Origin: Deltaproteobacteria bacterium
GTDB lineage: Bacteria > Desulfobacterota > Desulfuromonadia > Geobacterales > Pseudopelobacteraceae
Direction: 5' to 3'
DNA: 64,000 nt
Assembly (NCBI GenBank): GCA_016182975.1
Contig: JACPFJ010000019.1
Coordinates: 1-64,000, forward strand
A program made the position numbers and the translations under genes. The notes under the pieces are model-generated. The model saw only the letters and a program-made list of their open reading frames with translations. It made no database searches and had not been told where the DNA came from. Every line of letters begins with the position of its first letter. Position 1 is the stretch's first letter. Of this stretch, positions 51,178-62,153 are shown in pieces.

Positions 51178-51374
51178 GTTAAACCTAAATTCTGCAAACC
51201 TCACCACAGAGACACAGAGAACACAGAGAAAATCTTTTTATTTACGATGCATTAGACATAAATCTCACAGATTATGCCATGCACACTTTAGGTGGTGAAT
51301 TCTATATAAAAAAACCTCTGTGATTCCTCAGTGTTCTCTGTGACTCCGTGGTGGAAGTGCTGTTTTCAGGTTTA
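51178..51374. repeat. family B palindromic element, copy B1
   Basis: Left end tcaccacagagacacagaga (from 51202), right end ctctgtgactccgtggtgg (to 51353), tail aagtgctgttttcaggttta. The core of about 95 bp includes tttttatttacgatgcatta and has no ORF. An outer short inverted repeat gttaaacct (51178) and caggtttaat brackets it. Confidence 0.85.
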
Positions 51375-51380
51375 ATCCTC

Positions 51381-51860
51381 TTAGTTATCCCCGCGGCGGT
51401 AGACCCCGCTCTTGCCACCTTCCTTGTACAGCAGCTTGATCTCGCCGATGGCGATGGATTTGTCCCTTCCCTTGCACATATCGTAGATGGTCAGGGCGGC
51501 CACGGCCGCGCCGATCATCGCCTCCATCTCCACGCCGGTCCGTTCGAAGGCGCGGACCATGCATTTGATCTCAATGCGCCCGTCCGCCGGGGCCGGTTCA
51601 AAATCCACCGTTACCGCGTGCAGCGCCAGCGGATGGGAGAGCGGGATCAGCTCCGGGGTCCGCTTGGCCGCCATGATGCCGGCCAGCCTGGACACCCCGA
51701 GCACGTCCCCCTTGGCCACCCCCCCCCCCTGGATGGCGAGCAGCAACGCCGGAGAGAGCCGCACCTCGGCCACGGCCACGGCTGTACGCAGGGTGGGCTG
51801 CTTGGCGCTCACGTCCACCATCACGGCATTGCCGCGGTCGTCGAAATGGTTGAAGTTCAT
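51381..51860 (-). CDS. moaC: cyclic pyranopterin monophosphate synthase MoaC
   Basis: A 159-residue MoaC that makes cyclic pyranopterin monophosphate in molybdenum cofactor synthesis. KGDVLGVSRLAGIMAAKRT, LIPLSHPLAL and TGVEMEAMIGAAVAALTIYDMCK are family motifs. ATG 51860 is chosen over TTG 51866. There is no clear ribosome binding site; repeat B2 ends 12 bases upstream. It is framed by B1 and B2 in the same orientation. Confidence 0.95.
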   Translation of the reverse strand: MNFNHFDDRGNAVMVDVSAKQPTLRTAVAVAEVRLSPALLLAIQGGGVAKGDVLGVSRLAGIMAAKRTPELIPLSHPLALHAVTVDFEPAPADGRIEIKCMVRAFERTGVEMEAMIGAAVAALTIYDMCKGRDKSIAIGEIKLLYKEGGKSGVYRRGDN

Positions 51861-51871
51861 AAGCAATCCAA

Positions 51872-52035
51872 TCTCACCACAGAGACACAGAGAGCACAGA
51901 GAAAAGTTTTATATTTACAATGCATTAGAATCCTGCTTCCCAACGGTACCATTCGGCGTTTTAATGATGAATCTACATGAAAAACTCTGTGATTTCTCCG
52001 TGTCCTCTGTGACTCTGTGGTGGAAGTGCTGTTGA
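51872..52035. repeat. family B palindromic element, copy B2
   Basis: Left end tcaccacagagacacagaga, right end cctctgtgactctgtggtgg, tail aagtgctgttgatta. The core begins like B1 (atttacaatgcattaga) and then differs. The purA stop is at its very end. Confidence 0.85.
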
Positions 52036-53334
<1,299 letters not shown>

Positions 53335-53370
53335 CTATCTCCTCGGATTTCTTCTTTGAATCTATTTTTA

Positions 53371-53431
53371 AGATCATAGGACCTATAGGACACATGGGAC
53401 ATATAGGTCTTATTAGTCCTATATGTCCCAT
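53371..53431. repeat. palindrome with atgggacatatagg arms
   Basis: A perfect 14-bp inverted repeat, atgggacatatagg (53394-53407) and cctatatgtcccat (53418-53431). It is preceded by overlapping aggac..cataggac units. It fills the gap between hisZ and purA. Confidence 0.75.
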
Positions 53432-53444
53432 TTCCATTAAACCC

Positions 53445-54746
53445 CTACCCTGCCTCAATATACTCCATAAGATCAGCCCGCCCCAAGTCCTCCCTGGTAA
53501 GCGGTATCTTCCGCCCGTCGCTGATGCGCACGGCCACGCAATCCCCACTTTCAGGCTCGCCGCCAATCACCAGCATGCTGCGGATGTTCATGCGGCGGGC
53601 ATATTCCAGCGAACTGTCGTACCCCCGGCGGATGATATCACGGGCGGTGGTGTATCCCCGTGACCGGAGCAGACGTGCCGTTTCGAGCGCCTCGCGCCGG
53701 TCACAGCCCTGGTTGAACAATAGGAAATCCCGGCCGGTGCTGGCTTCCACCTCGGGACGCCGTTCCAGTGCCTGGAGCAGGTTCAGCACGTTGAAGGTAA
53801 AGCCGGTGGCCGGAGCGGGGAAACCGTAACGTACCGTCAGGTCGTCGTAGCGGCCGCCACCGCAGACCGGCTCACCCAGGCCGGTCACGAACCCCTCGAA
53901 GGTGACGCCGGTGTGATAATCCAGGCCGCGTGTCTCTCCCAGGTCGATGGTCAGGTAGTCGCCGACTGCGTGAATGTCGAGGATATCCAGCACCTGGCGC
54001 AGGTTTTCCAGGGCCGTGCGCGACCTGTCGTTCTTCACCACCCTGCCGGCCTCGTCCAGCACCTCGCGCCCCCCGAACAGGCGCGGCAGGGCGGCGATCT
54101 CCCGGCGGGAATCAGGGGGGACGTCGTTCCCGGCCAGGATCTTCGCCACCGCCGAGACGTCCTTGCGGGCAACCGCCTCGCGGAGGTCCTTGAGCGGTCT
54201 CCCGGCAAGTCCGGACGCCGCCATGACGCCCCGACAGAACTCCACCTGCCCAAGATCGATCTTGAACTCCTCTAGACCGAGCCCCTGCATCGCCTCCACC
54301 GCCATGGCCACCATCTCGGCATCCGCCTCGGGTGAATCAAGGCCGATCAGTTCGACGCCCGACTGGAATATCTCCCGGCTGCGGCCGGTCTGCATCTCGG
54401 TCTGGCGCAGCACGCGGCCGGAGTAGCTGATGCGGTGCGGCAGGGGCCAGCCCTTGAGACGCGTGGCCACGATACGGGCGATCTGGGGAGTGATGTCCGG
54501 CGGGAATGCCAACAGACGCCCGCTCTGGCGGTCGTCAAAGCGGTAGGTCCTCCCCTTCAGTTCCTCCCCCATGCCGATGGCCAGGACGTCCTCGTACTCC
54601 AGCTTGGGGGTGATCACCCGCCGAAAGCCCCATAATTCGAAGACGCGGCGAATCTTCCCCTCGATGTAACCGATCTTGGCGGCCGCGTCCGGAAGGAAGT
54701 CGCTCACCCCGCGGGGGAGGGATATGTCGGGTGTGATGTGGGTCAT
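53445..54746 (-). CDS. hisZ: ATP phosphoribosyltransferase regulatory subunit HisZ
   Basis: A 433-residue HisS-like protein without aminoacylation role. It has [48 protein letters not shown]-like [13 protein letters not shown] and a C-terminal anticodon-like domain. It activates the short-form HisG in histidine synthesis; a matching hisG is not in the window. hisZ next to purA is common. ATG 54746 is chosen over TTG 54755. Confidence 0.9.
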   Translation of the reverse strand: MTHITPDISLPRGVSDFLPDAAAKIGYIEGKIRRVFELWGFRRVITPKLEYEDVLAIGMGEELKGRTYRFDDRQSGRLLAFPPDITPQIARIVATRLKGWPLPHRISYSGRVLRQTEMQTGRSREIFQSGVELIGLDSPEADAEMVAMAVEAMQGLGLEEFKIDLGQVEFCRGVMAASGLAGRPLKDLREAVARKDVSAVAKILAGNDVPPDSRREIAALPRLFGGREVLDEAGRVVKNDRSRTALENLRQVLDILDIHAVGDYLTIDLGETRGLDYHTGVTFEGFVTGLGEPVCGGGRYDDLTVRYGFPAPATGFTFNVLNLLQALERRPEVEASTGRDFLLFNQGCDRREALETARLLRSRGYTTARDIIRRGYDSSLEYARRMNIRSMLVIGGEPESGDCVAVRISDGRKIPLTREDLGRADLMEYIEAG

Positions 54747-54768
54747 AAGTGTCAATTCTTGAGAGGCT

Positions 54769-54871
54769 AAATCCCCCTCAATCCCCCTTTCGCAAAGGAG
54801 GAAGCTTTAAATCCCCTATAGCAAGGGCGAGGTTGGAACCCCCCTTTATGAAAGGGGGGCAGGGGGGATTT
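54769..54871. repeat. inverted repeat of AAATCCCCC / GGGGGATTT
   Basis: Left end aaatccccctcaatcccc, right end aggggggcaggggggattt-like, with an inner cccccttt/aaagggggg pair. The right end is directly next to the stop codon of the next gene (54872). Confidence 0.8.
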
Positions 54872-56365
54872 CTACTCCACCTTCTTGACCGACAGCGAAG
54901 ATGCCCCAGTGGTTGCGATGCCGGGGCGCTGCACGGTCTGCAGGATCAGCAGTTCGTTACGCGACTCGTCCAGCCAGTAATCGGGCATGTAGTTCTGGGT
55001 CTCCTTGGTGCGCCACTTTTCCTCCAGGCTGGAACCGTTCCAGAGCAAGCAGTAGACCGCCCCCTTCTTGTAGCTGCGGGCGTTGCCGATCACAAAGAAA
55101 CCGTCGTTCCTGCCGACCAGCACCTCGCCCCCGGCGGTGACCTGGATGCGCTGGTTCATGAAGATCCAGCGGTTCTTGTCGCCGGTAGTGCGGGCATTTT
55201 CCAGGTCCTCCTTCTGGAAGTACAGCTCTGAGCCGCCGAACTTGTCGTTGCTGCGCCACAGCTCCTTCAACCCCTGGTCGTAGACCACCAGGTAGTTGTC
55301 CGGGTTGATGACCACGGTCAAGATCTTTCCCTCGCTGTCGCGGAACTGGTTGAACGTGTAGATGTCGCCGAAACGGGGCATTTGGATGGGGTTTTTGAGG
55401 GTGATGTTCGCACCCTGCCGGGTCGCCTCGGAGACGGCGCCGAAAAAGTCCCGATCTCGCCCCATAGGCTGGGCGTAGAGCCTCTTCGGGCCGCCCGCGA
55501 GGCTGAAGGCGCGGAAGAAAAACGGCAGGTTTTCGGCCACCCTGATCAGTTTGTCGCCCTGCATCTGCCAGACCTGGGAGGCCAGGTCGTCGCCGCGGAT
55601 GATCGTCACGTAGATATCCATGCCCGCCACGGTATCCAGGGTATCGAGCGAGACGATCTTTTCGGTCGCCTTGAACTCGGCCTCAGACACCAGCTTCATG
55701 TCGCGCGCCTGACGATAGCAGGAAAGGCGGCGATTCTCGGCCAGGAAGATCTCGCGGCTGCCGTCGGGAAGGGTCTTGCCGGTCGCCATAAGGTTGGCGG
55801 CGCCGTCCAGGCGCTTGCTCACCCAGCCCCCGCTGCTACCCTGTTCGTAGTCGCGGGGCTTGATGAATTCACCCGCTGGCGCCAGGCGTACCTGCTGCTC
55901 GCTCCTGATGATCTCCGTTTTGGCCGCCGGAACCGGAGCAAGCGACACGCCGGGTGCAGCCAACGGGCCGCCGGAGTAGAGTTTGACGAGCTCTGCCGAA
56001 AGCTTGTCGGCCAGCTTGCCCACCGCGGGGATCAGTTCATCCTGGCTTTCCCCCTGTACGAAGGTGCGGGTCAATGTCCTGCCTGCGCTGGTCCTGGCCA
56101 GGGCATCCACACTGAACATCTTGCCGATGGCAATGTAGGTGCCGCTCACCAGCACATCCGCTTCGGCGGCGCTCCCCACGGCCACGATCCGCTCGTTGTT
56201 CAGGCGCGACGCCAGGAGCGTCTGCAGCGTCACCTTCATCTCGTCGCGGTTCTGAACGCCGACTGCGTTCATCTCGGCCACGAACACCCGCAGCTGGGCC
56301 GCTGACGCGGGGACGGCGGCCAAAGGGATCAGCAGCGCGGCAAGCAGGATAATCAGTCTCTTCAT
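54872..56365 (-). CDS. exported protein with CsgG-like N-domain and FG-GAP-like repeats
   Basis: A 497-residue exported protein, signal peptide MKRLIILLAALLIPLAAVPASA. Residues about 23-130 (LRVFVAEMNAVGVQNRDEMKVTLQTLLASRLNN, ADVLVSGTYIAIGKMFSVDA) look like a CsgG/FlgO-type domain. The later part has FG-GAP/VCBS-like blades (GKILTVVINPDNYLVVYDQGLKELWRSNDKFGGSELYF). Function unknown; probably periplasmic or outer-membrane linked. ATG 56365 has CCGGAGGTACC upstream. Confidence 0.72.
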   Translation of the reverse strand: MKRLIILLAALLIPLAAVPASAAQLRVFVAEMNAVGVQNRDEMKVTLQTLLASRLNNERIVAVGSAAEADVLVSGTYIAIGKMFSVDALARTSAGRTLTRTFVQGESQDELIPAVGKLADKLSAELVKLYSGGPLAAPGVSLAPVPAAKTEIIRSEQQVRLAPAGEFIKPRDYEQGSSGGWVSKRLDGAANLMATGKTLPDGSREIFLAENRRLSCYRQARDMKLVSEAEFKATEKIVSLDTLDTVAGMDIYVTIIRGDDLASQVWQMQGDKLIRVAENLPFFFRAFSLAGGPKRLYAQPMGRDRDFFGAVSEATRQGANITLKNPIQMPRFGDIYTFNQFRDSEGKILTVVINPDNYLVVYDQGLKELWRSNDKFGGSELYFQKEDLENARTTGDKNRWIFMNQRIQVTAGGEVLVGRNDGFFVIGNARSYKKGAVYCLLWNGSSLEEKWRTKETQNYMPDYWLDESRNELLILQTVQRPGIATTGASSLSVKKVE

Positions 56366-56399
56366 GGTACCTCCGGGAAGATGGTGCGCATGGCGCACC

Positions 56400-56714
56400 C
56401 TACACGCGTTTCAATGGGCGTTTGTGTGCTGTCTGGTGCAGCTCGGTGCTGGAGCGGTGGGCATCCAGATCAACGGCAACCCTGTCGATGCGGGCGCCAA
56501 GCCTAGCCTCGACATCGTCGATCTTTTTGTTCAGCACATCCACCTTGAAATCCACATGCTCGATCTTTTCTGTTAGCCTTTCCTCCACGTCGTCGATTTT
56601 CCTGTCGAGAGCGGAAATACACTCGTGCACCAATTTAAGCTCGCTGTTGAATTCCTCCACCAGCATCATCACCTGGGACTCCGAGAAGACAGCTTCCAAT
56701 TTTTTCATGTTCAT
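56400..56714 (-). CDS. small coiled-coil protein of unknown function
   Basis: A 104-residue protein, MNMKKLEAVFSESQVMMLVEEF, then heptad-like repeats (ALDRKIDDVEERLTEKIEHVD and VLNKKIDDVEARLGARIDRV, an internal duplication). It is soluble. AAGGGGATATCC fits the ATG at 56714. It stops 34 bases before the downstream exported-protein gene and may be cotranscribed. Confidence 0.6.
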   Translation of the reverse strand: MNMKKLEAVFSESQVMMLVEEFNSELKLVHECISALDRKIDDVEERLTEKIEHVDFKVDVLNKKIDDVEARLGARIDRVAVDLDAHRSSTELHQTAHKRPLKRV

Positions 56715-56875
56715 GGATATCCCCTTCCCGTATTACACAGGCGCCTCAAGTTTCAAATACCTTTCCGGGAACAAAAAGCGCTTCAGATTTTTATAACTCT
56801 CTTTTTTCCTGGTCGTACATTCCTAAAACGAAAGTTCATTCTTTATGAGTTGCACCATTAACTCAAATGAATAAT

Positions 56876-57066
56876 CCTAAATAATGCAAACCTCACCACA
56901 GAGACACAGAGGGCACAGAGAAAATCTTTTTATTTACAATGGATTAGACATGTCTCTCAAGGATTATGCCGGTCACCCTTTTGGTGATGAATCTATTTAA
57001 AAAAATCTCTGTGATTTCTCTGTGTTCTCTGTGACTCTGTGGTTGAAGTGCCGTTTCAGGTTCAGT
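56876..57066. repeat. family B palindromic element, copy B3
   Basis: Left flank cctaaataatgcaaacc, left end tcaccacagagacacagagg (56893), right end tgttctctgtgactctgtgg, tail ttgaagtgccgtttcaggtt. It has the same orientation as B1 and B2. The gap 56715-57176 holds this element, the terminator at 57113 and no gene. Confidence 0.85.
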
Positions 57067-57112
57067 CGTATCTCTACAGCCGGCGGATTATCTCAAATGC
57101 GTCCCGCAAAGT

Positions 57113-57145
57113 CAAAAAAAAAGGCGGCATGGAATCCATGCCGCC
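57113..57145 (-). terminator. terminator of the porin/small-protein unit
   Basis: 11-bp stem ggcggcatgga/tccatgccgcc (57123-57133, 57135-57145); on the minus strand it is followed by TTTTTTTTT. Confidence 0.88.
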
Positions 57146-57176
57146 CCTTGCTTGCCTGTACAAATGGGTAAATGGG

Positions 57177-57455
57177 TTAGTTGCCGCCACTCAGGAGGGT
57201 GTCGAGAAGCGCCTCGGCCTCTTTGAGCTTGCCTTGAAGCTTCTTGATCTCGTCGGCGCTGTAGACCTTCTTGCCCTTCTTGATCTCTGCATCAAGCTTC
57301 TTGATCTTCTTCTGGATCGAGTCAACCTCGGCGGCGCACCCCTTGGAGGCCAGCAGGCACTGGTCCTTCTGCTCCTTGGTCATCTCGGCGGCGAATGCGG
57401 GTGCGGCAACAGCCATGCTGAAGGCTGCGAGCATCATAACGGCTACTTTTTTCAT
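57177..57455 (-). CDS. small exported helical protein
   Basis: A 92-residue exported protein. Signal peptide MKKVAVMMLAAFSMAVAAPAFA, then a Lys-rich helical region (SIQKKIKKLDAEIKKGKKV, DEIKKLQGKLKEAEALL) and two Cys (CLLASKGCAAE). The family is unknown; such proteins are common in Geobacter-type bacteria. GGAGG precedes the start. It lies downstream of the porin with a GC-rich hairpin between. Confidence 0.72.
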   Translation of the reverse strand: MKKVAVMMLAAFSMAVAAPAFAAEMTKEQKDQCLLASKGCAAEVDSIQKKIKKLDAEIKKGKKVYSADEIKKLQGKLKEAEALLDTLLSGGN

Positions 57456-57485
57456 GTTTTCCTCCAGTGTCTTGATGTGATTGGC

Positions 57486-57515
57486 GCCGGGGCGCGCCCA
57501 CGGGCGCGCCCCGGC
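57486..57515 (-). promoter_or_regulatory. strong GC hairpin between porin and small gene
   Basis: 14-bp perfect stem gccggggcgcgccc/gggcgcgccccggc with a minimal loop. No T run follows on the minus strand, so it may stabilise or process the mRNA rather than end it. Confidence 0.6.
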
Positions 57516-57526
57516 GGGAAACCGTC

Positions 57527-58918
57527 TTAGAATGCGTAGGTCAGCTGTACACGGGCGGTGTAGGGGTTCTCGGGGTCCTGCGCCTGGCCTGTGGGGTTGC
57601 CGGCGGCGGCGCCCTTGTAATAGCCGCCCAGGAGCAGGTAGCCGAGCTGGAGCTTGGCGGTCAGGTTGTCGAACACCTTGTAGCCGGTCTCCACGTCGAT
57701 CTCCGTGCCGATGTAGTTGGTGGCGTTCGGCTTGGTCGTCGCTTTGTCAACAGGGGCGGCGCTGTTCTTGGCGGCCCAGGCAACGCCCACGTTGGCGTCG
57801 GCATAGGCCTTCGGGGTCAGCTTGGCGTTATAACCGAGGGTGTACAGGGCTACGTCGCTGAGGGTGCGCCTGACGTAATCGTCGCTGTTGCCCATGCCGG
57901 TGGCGCCCGAAGAGCGGACCAGCATCATCGTGGCGCCCTCGTTGTACATCGAAACGGAACCGGTCAAACCGGCAAGGGGGTGCCAGGCGTTCTGCTGGTT
58001 GTCCTTCTTGTCGTCGCCCGAGAGGTAGAGGAAGGCGGTCCTGGCGGTGCCGGGGCCGACCGCCATCTTGGCGGCGACGTTGGCGGCAAAGCCGTGGAAG
58101 TTGGTGTTTCCTTTGGTGCCCGTTACGATCTGGGCATTCTTCTGGTGGCCGGCCTGGATGGCGGCAAAGCCGCTCACGGTCACGGCGCCGACCTTGGCCT
58201 CACCGTTCAGGCCGAGGGTGTGCAGCAGCTTGTCCTTGTCCTTGTAATCTGCCAGGAAGTAGTAGGAGAGGCCGGCCTTGACGTCCTTGCTGACGGCATA
58301 GGTCGCGTCGAGGGCGAACAGGTCGGTTGCGGCGCCACCCAGACGGCCAGTCACTGCGCCGGTCTTCTGAGCTTCATCGAAGCGGAAATAACCCATGCCC
58401 AAGGTGAGCGCATCGAGCTTGGTGGTGGTCATGATGCCCGGCAGATCGGCGCCCCCGGCGAAGACCCCCTTCAGTTTGTCGGTGTACCCCTGGATGCCGA
58501 CCTTGAAGTTGACCGGCTTGATGTTGAAGTCAATATAGACGTTCTTGGTCTCCAGGTTGATGCCGTCGGCGTCAAGCCCGCCGGCGTCGCTGCTTAAGTT
58601 GTACTTGCCGTCGGTGATGCCGCCGAAGCGGGTATCGAGCTCGAAGGTGGTGACCATCTTGAGGTCGTCGTTCGCCTTGGCGATGTACGTGAGGCGGGCG
58701 CGCTGCTCGAAGTAGTTGTTGGCCTGGTTCTCTTTCTTCAACATGGTGGTGGCGCTGCTGAGCATATTGTTGGCGCCGGCCCTGTCAAAGTTGGAGAGGA
58801 ACCCCTTGAACCCGTACGAGCCGTGGAACTCGTTCTCAAGCGCCATCGCGGGGAGGGCCGTGGCAACGCTCAGGGCGCCGGCGGCGGCAAGGACTACCAT
58901 CTTCTTGTTAAACTTCAT
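57527..58918 (-). CDS. outer-membrane beta-barrel porin
   Basis: A 463-residue exported protein, signal peptide MKFNKKMVVLAAAGALSVATALPAMA. The mature part shows alternating strands (NYFEQRARLTYIAK, KNVYIDFNIKPVNFKVGIQG) and ends in ARVQLTYAF, the terminal aromatic residue typical of BAM substrates. It resembles the porin family of Geobacter-type bacteria; solute unknown. ATG 58918 has GGAGGCACAC before it; the ATG at 58933 overlaps that site. Confidence 0.83.
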   Translation of the reverse strand: MKFNKKMVVLAAAGALSVATALPAMALENEFHGSYGFKGFLSNFDRAGANNMLSSATTMLKKENQANNYFEQRARLTYIAKANDDLKMVTTFELDTRFGGITDGKYNLSSDAGGLDADGINLETKNVYIDFNIKPVNFKVGIQGYTDKLKGVFAGGADLPGIMTTTKLDALTLGMGYFRFDEAQKTGAVTGRLGGAATDLFALDATYAVSKDVKAGLSYYFLADYKDKDKLLHTLGLNGEAKVGAVTVSGFAAIQAGHQKNAQIVTGTKGNTNFHGFAANVAAKMAVGPGTARTAFLYLSGDDKKDNQQNAWHPLAGLTGSVSMYNEGATMMLVRSSGATGMGNSDDYVRRTLSDVALYTLGYNAKLTPKAYADANVGVAWAAKNSAAPVDKATTKPNATNYIGTEIDVETGYKVFDNLTAKLQLGYLLLGGYYKGAAAGNPTGQAQDPENPYTARVQLTYAF

Positions 58919-59284
58919 GTGTGCCTCCTTCATTTTTAATTACTACTCTGATAGTGTATGTAACTGACTTACATGCTGCTACAGATAGCGCATTTCAATG
59001 TATCCGCCCGGTTTCACCACCTTTCATACGAAATTTGACCGCCTGAATCAAAAACCGACTTGATTTTACCCTCAAAACACGAATACCCCTGAACAGCCAG
59101 AAAAAAGGGGCTGTCCAAAGGTAAAGGCGCTAACGGCTTTTTCGATGCTGCCCTGAAACGCTTCACAGTACATTTCGCTCCCGGTTTCAGTCTGCCCCAT
59201 TCAACCAGGGCAACCAATAAATTCAATCGGTTAGCTACTTCTTCGGATCGTCTGTTTCAGAAACCTGTTCTAGAAAGTCGTGTG

Positions 59285-59313
59285 AAATAAACATTAAATC
59301 AAACGATTGTCAA
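59285..59313 (-). promoter_or_regulatory. putative promoter far upstream of the porin
   Basis: Minus strand TTGACA (59313-59308), 17-base spacer, TTATTT (59290-59285). It would give a leader of about 360 bases before the porin start, or a separate small RNA. The gap 58919-59437 contains no convincing gene; a 70-codon frame at 59014-59226 starts at TTG and has no ribosome binding site. Confidence 0.5.
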
Positions 59314-59401
59314 GAAAAAAATGCGTTCCCACTCCATAACAGCCCGTAACCATTGCGAAAAGCATATTAAATCGCATATACAGCCCCGCAGGCAATTACC
59401 A

Positions 59402-59433
59402 GACCTCCGAGGTTTCCAAAACCTCGGGGGTCT
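59402..59433 (-). terminator. hairpin after the epimerase gene
   Basis: Stem ccgaggttt/aaacctcgg (59407-59415, 59419-59427), extended by agacc/gggtct. No T run follows on the minus strand, so it is only a possible terminator. Confidence 0.5.
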
Positions 59434-59437
59434 CACC

Positions 59438-59842
59438 TTAATGCCCGCACTGGCACAACTCGGTCAGCACCCCGTTGCTGGACTTGGGGTGCACAAAGGC
59501 GATGCGCGCGCCATGGGCGCCGGAACGAGGCCTTTCGTCGATCATCCGCGCACCGTCGGCCCTGAGCTTCGCGATCGCCGCCTCGATGTCCACCACCTCG
59601 TATGCCAGGTGGTGGATACCGGGACCGTTCTTCTCCAGGAATCTGGCCACGGGACTCTCCTCGCTCGTCGGCTCAAGGAGTTCGATCTTGGATTCGCCGA
59701 CCTGCAGCATGGCGACCCGCACCTTCTGCTCGGCAACCTCTTCGATTCCGGCAAAGGGCATGCCGAGGTTGTCGCGATAGAAGGGAAGCGTTTCTTCCAG
59801 GGATTTAACGGCAATGCCGATATGGTTGATTTTTGTAAGCAT
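59438..59842 (-). CDS. mce: methylmalonyl-CoA epimerase
   Basis: A 134-residue glyoxalase-fold enzyme. Two beta-alpha-beta-beta-beta modules start INHIGIAVKSLEETLPFYRD and IHHLAYEVVDIEAAIAKL, with metal-binding His and Glu (ELLEPTSE, ELCQC). It interconverts the two epimers of methylmalonyl-CoA. ATG 59842 has AAAGGTGTTACC upstream. It sits downstream of the mutase, from which it is separated by the GxxExxY element. Confidence 0.95.
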   Translation of the reverse strand: MLTKINHIGIAVKSLEETLPFYRDNLGMPFAGIEEVAEQKVRVAMLQVGESKIELLEPTSEESPVARFLEKNGPGIHHLAYEVVDIEAAIAKLRADGARMIDERPRSGAHGARIAFVHPKSSNGVLTELCQCGH

Positions 59843-59861
59843 GGTAACACCTTTCATAACC

Positions 59862-60300
59862 TCACCACAGAGTCACAGAGAACACAGAGACGTCAAACAA
59901 CGAATCTTCTGATGCCGTCTTTCAGAAGACGACTGTTGAAGTTGATGAGCAGACCAGTTTTCAAACCTGACAATTTCAAGTAGGTCAGCAACTGCGCCTC
60001 ATGAATTGAATGAAGCTGATCAACACTCTTAAGCTCAAGGATGACCTTTCCTTCCACAACCAGATCGAGCCGGCAGATGTTGTCAAGCGAAATCCCTTTG
60101 TATGTCAGCACAATCTCTTTCTGCCGTTCAAAGCTAAGACTCCGCTCAGCAAACTCGTGACACAGACATGTTTCATAAATTGATTCGATCAACCCTGGCC
60201 CTAAGTTTCTGTGGACCTCAATAGCTGCCTCGATAATTCTGTTTGTCAAATCAGCATCATAATACATGGGGTCTCTGTGTCCTCTGTGACTCTGTGGTGA
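59862..60300 (-). mobile_element. family B element carrying a GxxExxY gene, copy B4
   Basis: A 439-bp unit. Left terminus tcaccacagagtcacagaga and beyond (59862-59890) and right terminus (60272-60300) are inverted and match at 28 of 29 positions. The GxxExxY gene fits between them with 2 bases left after its stop and 4 bases before its start. The termini match those of B1-B3, which lack the gene. It is inserted between mutase and epimerase genes in the same direction. Confidence 0.75.
59893..60267 (-). CDS. GxxExxY protein (PDDEXK_3, nuclease-like)
   Basis: A 124-residue protein starting MYYDADLTNRIIEAAIEVHR. The family motif GLIESIY is at residues 25-31. A PD-(D/E)XK-type core is visible: Asp68 in CRLDLVV, Glu78-Lys80 in ILELKSV, and Gln92 in HEAQLLTYL. 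The superfamily has nuclease fold, but no activity is known for GxxExxY proteins. ATG 60267 is chosen because upstream codons come from the terminal repeat; the weak site GAGGACACAGAG is supplied by that repeat. It is more AT-rich than its neighbours, a sign of transfer. Confidence 0.88.
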   Translation of the reverse strand: MYYDADLTNRIIEAAIEVHRNLGPGLIESIYETCLCHEFAERSLSFERQKEIVLTYKGISLDNICRLDLVVEGKVILELKSVDQLHSIHEAQLLTYLKLSGLKTGLLINFNSRLLKDGIRRFVV

Positions 60301-60319
60301 GAAGTTGGTTTTTATAAAG

Positions 60320-61972
<1,653 letters not shown>

Positions 61973-61997
61973 GGTCATTTCTCCAATGATCTGAATT

Positions 61998-62147
61998 AAA
62001 CACAGAGACGCCGAGACACGGAGAAATAATCGGGGAACTTGACACGAGAAAAGCTAAAGGCAAGAAATTCGGGAAAATCTCCTGCCTCTTGCCGTCAGCA
62101 TTTGCTCTGTGCCTCTGTGTCTCTGTGTTTCAAATATCGTTTTAATC
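61998..62147. repeat. family B-related element, copy B5
   Basis: Left end aaacacagagacgccgagac, right end ctctgtgcctctgtgtctct (62105-62124) then gtgtttcaaatatcgtttta. Read on the minus strand its start, aaaacgatatttgaaacaca, closely matches the family A2 left flank aaacggtatttgaaacgca. It lies between the carboxylase and mutase genes and has no ORF. Confidence 0.75.
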
Positions 62148-62153
62148 TATTAA

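Noticed and set aside
59014-59226. 70-codon minus-strand ORF upstream of the porin
   Set aside because: It needs a TTG start without a ribosome binding site, and shows no recognisable domain; it is better seen as leader or non-coding sequence.
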